From positions 1 to 27,555 of the IMG/VR virus record IMGVR_UViG_3300042889_001436: 27,555 nucleotides of DNA. The stretch is one strand, 5' to 3'. Both the position numbers and the translations under genes were made by a program. Shown piece after piece: positions 25,401 through 27,555 of the stretch. Every line of letters begins with the position of its first letter. The stretch's first letter is position 1. Source of the stretch: a virus. A model generated the notes under the pieces. It did no database searches and had not been told where the DNA came from. It saw only the letters and a program-made list of their open reading frames with translations.

Positions 25401-27140
25401 ACAAAACCAATTGTTGGATTTTCTTCAAAAAAGAATGACAAAAACCTTCTTGCCGAAATACTGCCAGCGCTACTTGCAAGAGCAATAAATGACGACAAGA
25501 ACAACGGTGGAACAATAAGACCTCTAGTAGTTGGTGGTCGCATCGATGCAGGTTCTGGCGTATCTGGCAAAATGTCGTCTCTTACTCCAGAACAGATGAC
25601 GGTTCGCAACGAATCAATCAGAAAAGGTATTGAAGAAAACGGTGGAAGCTGGGGGGATTTTGTTCCAGACTCCTACCGTGATTCAATAGCCGAAATAGAC
25701 GCAGCATCGTGGGCTGCCGGTGGTCAATTTAATGTTCAAAAACCACTCACAAAAGAGCAAACACAAAAGGATATTGACTCATTTGTTGGCAGGCAGTATC
25801 AAGAGATACAGGCGCATCTGCGTGGAGAAAAAGGAGACTTCAGGTTTATTAATTATGACCTGGGATTTTTAGAACACCTCCGCCAAATGACGCCGGAACA
25901 GTTTGCACAAGAAGTCCGCGATGCAAATATTTCTTTTCATGCCGGCATCGACCCACGAGTACGGGTTCAAGTTCCGATTCCAGAACTTACATCAGTGCTT
26001 GCCAATGGGTATAAAACAACTCATGAAGTACGCAGCGACCACAGCCCAAAAGCAATTCGTCTGCCTTACGAAGCATCTATCGGCATACACCCTAAAACTC
26101 CAGCAAATTTACGACCAGCGTCAGGATACATAGTTCATCAAGACTGGCTCGAGGCTGAACTGCAGGCAGCGAGCAAAGACATAGAAGCCCAAGGGCTTGA
26201 AAACGCCCATCCAGAGCTATTGGCACGTGGCGAGACGCTAAACATAGTTAAAAAGGGCAGAGGGCCGGTCGATATCTATGGCGGCATTGAAGTTGTACTT
26301 AGACCAGAAGTTGCTGAAAGAACTAGATACCTACACGGCGATTCTTTGAACACAAAAGGCTCACCAACGCCAATGACGGGAACAGATATAACATCAATTC
26401 AAAAAGGTCTAATGATTAACTATGAGGCTGGAAACTCTTTAACAGAATTACTGTATGGGCACTGGAGTAAAAACCATGGAGCTTCCCACCGCCACATGAT
26501 TAGGGATGCGGAAAGCATGCCTAAAGGTGCCTACTACTCGGGTCCTGAAACTTGGAAAAATGAAACTTACATGGAAGCCCTTATAGCCGGCTCTTTTGAC
26601 TCCGGAGACATTGACGAAATAGTCATGAGCGGGCTCGATAGCGTTCCTTTTAACTGGGTTTTTGATAGCGAAGCTAAGCCACGAGGCATGAGAACACAGC
26701 AGACCTATGGTGCAACCCCTGCAACCGGAAGAGTGTACCCTCCAGCAATATCTCATTTGCGAGATGAAAAACAGCTAATTGAGAAACTAGGATTCACTCC
26801 AGAAGAAGCAAAAATAGGCGCACGAATAGCAACAGATAAATTTTTTGCAGAAGATGGCCAACCTAGCTGGATAAGAAGAGAAGTTCATTTGTTTGCGGCT
26901 ATAGAAATGAAGGAAGCGCTGGAAAAAAAGGGTATCAAGTTTACTCTTAAACACGAAAAAGGTCTTGACGTTTTTGACCCAAAAATAGTTTACCCTGATG
27001 CTCCGGATGGTTCTACAATAAAAGAAGCCCTAGTCATGGCTGTTGAAGAACATCTGAAGAGCGTGGTTCGTGAAGAAATAGCAGAAGCTGGCAGAAAAGC
27101 CCAAGAACAAGCGTCATCACCAGAAAAGGTAGCTGTGTAA
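19452..27140 (+). CDS. Giant multidomain virion-associated protein: metallopeptidase-like, DEDDh exonuclease and three ADP-ribosyltransferase-like cassettes
   Basis: 2562 residues; starts at GTG 19452 with GGGAG six bases ahead. Segment 1 (1-774): a charged disordered start, 'KLRCPPGSPAANQFTD', then a gluzincin-like peptidase with 'LGVHESGHMVDF' (HESGH, 495-499) and a likely third ligand in 'SPIEARAEFYV' (Glu631 or Glu635). Segment 2 (775-1059): a DnaQ-like exonuclease with 'YFDYETTGFG' (Asp823, Glu825), 'GGQYTPFDLEVF' (Asp915) and 'HTADADAE' (His989, Asp994), a complete DEDDh set. Segments 3-5 (1060-1563, 1564-2041, 2042-2562) each hold an ADP-ribosyltransferase-like unit. Cassettes are bounded by V-S-G-K-M-[S/T] with Met at 774, 1059, 1563 and 2041; a variant (V-S-G-L-M-S) has Met730. 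Probably an internal head protein injected with DNA, possibly cut by the prohead protease. Exonuclease: strong; peptidase: good; transferase units: moderate. Confidence 0.85.
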   Translation: MSNDNSFADKAINKFASNKDASLSISFPSIKADDSKSKEEPADKKTTAEKESKAESAYEDYLENWQQGDRIPLIPPGKEFILCRVNLNPLSAEKEAGYYDTPELTKKPYKKSSPEEQLIEFKNLGPKLSESLTSILGRVAKSRGLWIDDKNKLRCPPGSPAANQFTDITGSNCFIPSPQTAAGSARRAVRRAVNGADVLSSPLGGRTDTSSAGTAQRVQAYTTDDFAMVNAAMGVGGRIGMPGRLKGPVWSREAAVRGAREGKESWQLGAREQRERGKIATTQADVLHRRFMGQGAPAGLTRAARRTVRAMDRQIASPSNYLLPSGNPVGDILNKGNFTRAMQEILPNVDPNEIEKAFNESIPAGLTLKERMEAQLAMRTFFEAMIFEAIQNPKHFRWVTQFNTGPIKGDPSCAFEIKLAEFAPSPLSGGRRAGVAVTNLARAGRVGETGGMHVEMNFNPLAAYLYTRGAGRTKFSDGSGEFDSIEGKALYLGVHESGHMVDFGEKLKALGLDPDTLSRFGKTTTLVTTPSGPARQPNFYSRGWDIDWSMVTNPSGNASVQDMMDAAAALQTNSYTGGRFGGRRIDLQDDLNKFHFGFADAFTNNINTTEAEHTLMAQFAGGDYALDSPIEARAEFYVTRRLFGESTKFPSTVYPPYGPLKVADQNLVEKFAETEAIRRATQEVEDGLLTVAAKPARTLVLQGEVLNELRNAGRDTFGIPSGGWNVSGLMSTPGRNGRLSLHARRVQDLVAATEIQTQRRRRGTNIPSGVSGKMSTPEIRKPSRPREPDNGPYTGRFLEIFSGVKDFADFRDRYRKEDVIYFDYETTGFGADGNMPVQIGAVRMRGGQVVERFNVFVNPGIPLGEWAQKNLKDGSGNPLTDAWLAQQESLKGAHEKLIEFFGEDALIGGQYTPFDLEVFDRVTKDLGISYKPGGVIDSKALADETLPRWTPDKPDGPTMVDPKTGDKKGSNSLGPLAEYLGVDLGDGWHTADADAEASALVTERMLDRAVANPGTTPKTILDPEEMPNIVERRRKKYAADMEQYERDKIDYEAAVSGKMSVPQFETANGSTYERQPDGRYKRRKDPVRSTTMDGPVEKIQKKTSAEDIAKDAESAEKLRTEQKRLESMSDGELDTLFSDGEYTYVVHFGAEEITGGEMDPARSVGAGDSFDADTRGINKTYSDAFISQYNVDKATSEHVSSVVDTLKNEGQIDSPLSGTVPGTAVNPYDSIYSGYYMKKGARRDRFSQDRDRPWPDADDLTEMGMTREELIDSLEKNTVPVLEDRWKPKTETVKKLESNDGQFTSAFTVAGVVSGKDNPEAYGGRYSEGYDAATADRQDRINSFAQSPRMGIHILRVKMGEDATRLGFGSKTQREVHMLGKHKVVASMAAPTWGKRVDLEGRDFFKGWMADVVKKDKAAKAAEAAGKPADVVETTFDNTVFLTPDAKYAVQLAADRGRHIGSNGELMGLSYDDRNLNTANLLKLRRDGDTFDEAFEKAGGVISHYPISRSEIRESPQVGLNPFEWDNDGKRTHTGSPVSSVTRRPGNDVDQTPSAGSGVSGKMTTAQAEKRKSIVDDKLERYKKAVQEYDEKGTGEWNGAEHGVVTALPAVSDAALHLDRVDIPPKNLNLREIAAKNADEKGLTGADKEKFIADELKTRRADMARKIQFLEREQKLAEKLIESKRVRSEQNVLDIEDISPEEIEKLKAESAEIRRLKASDSAEDEERFTALFSDGETRYLTHGGESELRGGVLQGSASVGAESSYSGGLGGGSGDTRGLNNEMVAGMKGRVLSWEKSIPILDKAIKEAEDSGTFTYRDIDAEYAFRGVADFYNKIRKSNFGTVFNITDETGLTKEQWIEKLKVQRNAFAKDLEVEKNILSRIEKDEYQFLSAELAEKFADYGMGYFGRYSHRQIPAEISKNLGGGTDIAAGMGLAGKEIKDPEMAQRWLDSLRGTVWVTKGKRDTEWTGRLGPPLQEVQILGKTKPIVGFSSKKNDKNLLAEILPALLARAINDDKNNGGTIRPLVVGGRIDAGSGVSGKMSSLTPEQMTVRNESIRKGIEENGGSWGDFVPDSYRDSIAEIDAASWAAGGQFNVQKPLTKEQTQKDIDSFVGRQYQEIQAHLRGEKGDFRFINYDLGFLEHLRQMTPEQFAQEVRDANISFHAGIDPRVRVQVPIPELTSVLANGYKTTHEVRSDHSPKAIRLPYEASIGIHPKTPANLRPASGYIVHQDWLEAELQAASKDIEAQGLENAHPELLARGETLNIVKKGRGPVDIYGGIEVVLRPEVAERTRYLHGDSLNTKGSPTPMTGTDITSIQKGLMINYEAGNSLTELLYGHWSKNHGASHRHMIRDAESMPKGAYYSGPETWKNETYMEALIAGSFDSGDIDEIVMSGLDSVPFNWVFDSEAKPRGMRTQQTYGATPATGRVYPPAISHLRDEKQLIEKLGFTPEEAKIGARIATDKFFAEDGQPSWIRREVHLFAAIEMKEALEKKGIKFTLKHEKGLDVFDPKIVYPDAPDGSTIKEALVMAVEEHLKSVVREEIAEAGRKAQEQASSPEKVAV
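20931..21359 (+). other. Metallopeptidase-like domain (HESGH) inside the giant protein
   Basis: 'HESGHMVDF' at 495-503 is a HExxH zinc site of the form seen in anthrax lethal factor-type peptidases (HExGHxxD). A downstream 'SPIEARAEFYVTRRLFG' (residues 629-645) supplies Glu631/Glu635 as the probable third ligand. The spacing of about 130 residues is longer than in minimal gluzincins, so structure prediction would settle it. Confidence 0.65.
21918..22433 (+). other. DnaQ-like DEDDh exonuclease domain inside the giant protein
   Basis: Residues about 820-1000 carry all five DEDDh positions: Asp823 and Glu825 (motif I), Asp915 (motif II), His989 and Asp994 (motif III, H-x4-D). Secondary-structure order matches DnaQ-like exonucleases. 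It would degrade DNA or RNA 3' to 5'. It occupies one cassette bounded by V-S-G-K-M motifs. Confidence 0.88.
22857..23620 (+). other. ADP-ribosyltransferase-like unit 1 of 3
   Basis: Begins 'LFSDGEYTYVVHFGAEEITGG' in two overlapping stretches (about residues 1136-1156) with the His-x-Gly resembling ART motif I, then 'SVGAGDSF' and 'DTRGIN', and ends with 'TQREVHMLGKHKVVASM' (Glu1375), a motif III-like strand. Unit 2 shows the same order, which supports a common fold. The ART assignment is by motif shape only. Confidence 0.5.
24642..25430 (+). other. ADP-ribosyltransferase-like unit 2 of 3
   Basis: Begins 'LFSDGETRYLTHGGESELRG' (about residues 1731-1750), followed by 'SVGAESSYSGG' and 'GDTRGLN', and ends with 'QEVQILGKTKPIVGFS' (Glu1977). 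Clear paralogue of unit 1: the openings share L-F-S-D-G-E, H-x-G, the S-V-G-A motif and D-T-R-G. Confidence 0.55.
25935..26680 (+). other. ADP-ribosyltransferase-like unit 3 of 3 (more distant)
   Basis: 'SFHAGIDPRVRVQVPIPELT' (His2163) opens the unit; 'DIYGGIEVVLRPEVAERTRY' and 'YMEALIAGSFDSGDIDEIVM' (Glu2375) follow. The last stretch (E-A-x-I-x-G ... D-I-x-E-I-V) resembles the catalytic strand of ART domains found in other phage MuF and toxin proteins. It is only weakly similar to units 1 and 2. Confidence 0.5.
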
Positions 27141-27482
27141 ATGAGAAAAATACTTATGGGTAAATTTGATGGTGGTTCACTGTACTTTGTACTTGACAAC
27201 CCACAGATGAGCGGAATTGTAAAAATTGACAAAGTAGAGACGCCTGTTGATTTCTGGTCATTTGTTGACAAAAGAAAAGACGTCAAGCCCATCAAAGAAA
27301 CATCCATGCAGAAAGAGTTATGGAGAATGAAGTTCTCCGACCAGGAATGGTTAAAACAGTTTTACCCTCAAGGTGCCAAAACTGTTGACGTAGCACGTAA
27401 CCCATACAACGAAAAAGCTGCTGCAGCGCTTGACGTGTGGGATACTGTAAATGCCAGAATATTCAAGCGACGCAGCCTTTAA
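27141..27482 (+). CDS. Hypothetical protein after the giant gene
   Basis: 113 residues, ATG directly after the giant gene's stop (no gap). The N-terminal half is beta-rich (MRKILMGKFDGGSLYFVLDN, then SGIVKIDKV), and the second half helical (QKELWRMKFSDQEWLKQFYP ... NEKAAAALDVWDTVNARIF). Adjacent start and stop suggest co-translation with the giant protein, so it may be its partner, chaperone or immunity protein; nothing in the sequence proves this. I recognise no family. The next visible start lies about 50 bases downstream. Confidence 0.65.
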   Translation: MRKILMGKFDGGSLYFVLDNPQMSGIVKIDKVETPVDFWSFVDKRKDVKPIKETSMQKELWRMKFSDQEWLKQFYPQGAKTVDVARNPYNEKAAAALDVWDTVNARIFKRRSL

Positions 27483-27531
27483 ACCTACCCTGATGCAGGA
27501 AAATAACAGCGTACAATTGCATTAGGCCCGT

Positions 27532-27555
27532 ATGGCAGCTGTGTGGAGATACAAG
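27532..27555 (+). CDS. Possible start of the next gene (cut by right edge)
   Basis: ATG 27532 (MAAVWRYK...) has an AGG five bases upstream and is open to the edge, but only eight codons are visible. The 49 bases before it contain no other plausible gene. In head modules of this type the major capsid or a capsid-decoration gene would be expected somewhere beyond. Confidence 0.3.

Overview
The window is a piece of a tailed-phage genome (or prophage). It is densely packed, with many 1-4 base stop/start overlaps and virtually no host-like genes. A tail sheath plus tail tube gene indicates a contractile tail (myovirus morphology). Several small accessory proteins read like families I associate with actinobacteriophages, and base composition looks moderate rather than GC-rich. 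A low-GC actinobacterium, for example a freshwater lineage, is a plausible host, but that is inference.

Layout. From about 12.6 kb leftward everything is on the minus strand. Reading in the direction of transcription: large terminase, a conserved unknown, a Rad52-like annealing protein, a Cas4/RecB-like nuclease, an unknown coiled protein, an HNH nuclease, a tiny ORF, a RuvC-like resolvase, a small helical protein, a ParB-like protein, then head-tail connector and neck genes, tail sheath, tail tube, a tail assembly chaperone with a -1 frameshift, and the start of the tape measure gene, which runs off the left edge. From 12.6 kb rightward everything is on the plus strand: a 55-residue membrane protein, a portal fused to a MuF-like domain, a HK97-type prohead protease with a very long C-terminal extension, a small Cys-rich protein, an acidic protein with zinc-ribbon-like and PepSY-like segments, a small charged protein, a giant 2562-residue multidomain protein, and a 113-residue unknown. 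The two arms diverge from a 63 bp gap between terminase and the membrane protein. No major capsid gene is visible; it probably lies beyond the right edge.

How the genes work together. The minus arm packages DNA (terminase), recombines it (Rad52-like, Cas4-like, RuvC-like, HNH) and builds neck and tail. The plus arm builds the prohead. The standout is the giant protein. It carries a HESGH metallopeptidase-like domain, a complete DEDDh (DnaQ-like) exonuclease and three ADP-ribosyltransferase-like modules, each cassette bounded by a repeated V-S-G-K-M-[S/T] motif. Its position right after the prohead protease suggests an internal-head effector polyprotein that may be cut by that protease and ejected with the DNA, in analogy to T4 Alt. 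That function is a hypothesis, not something the sequence proves.
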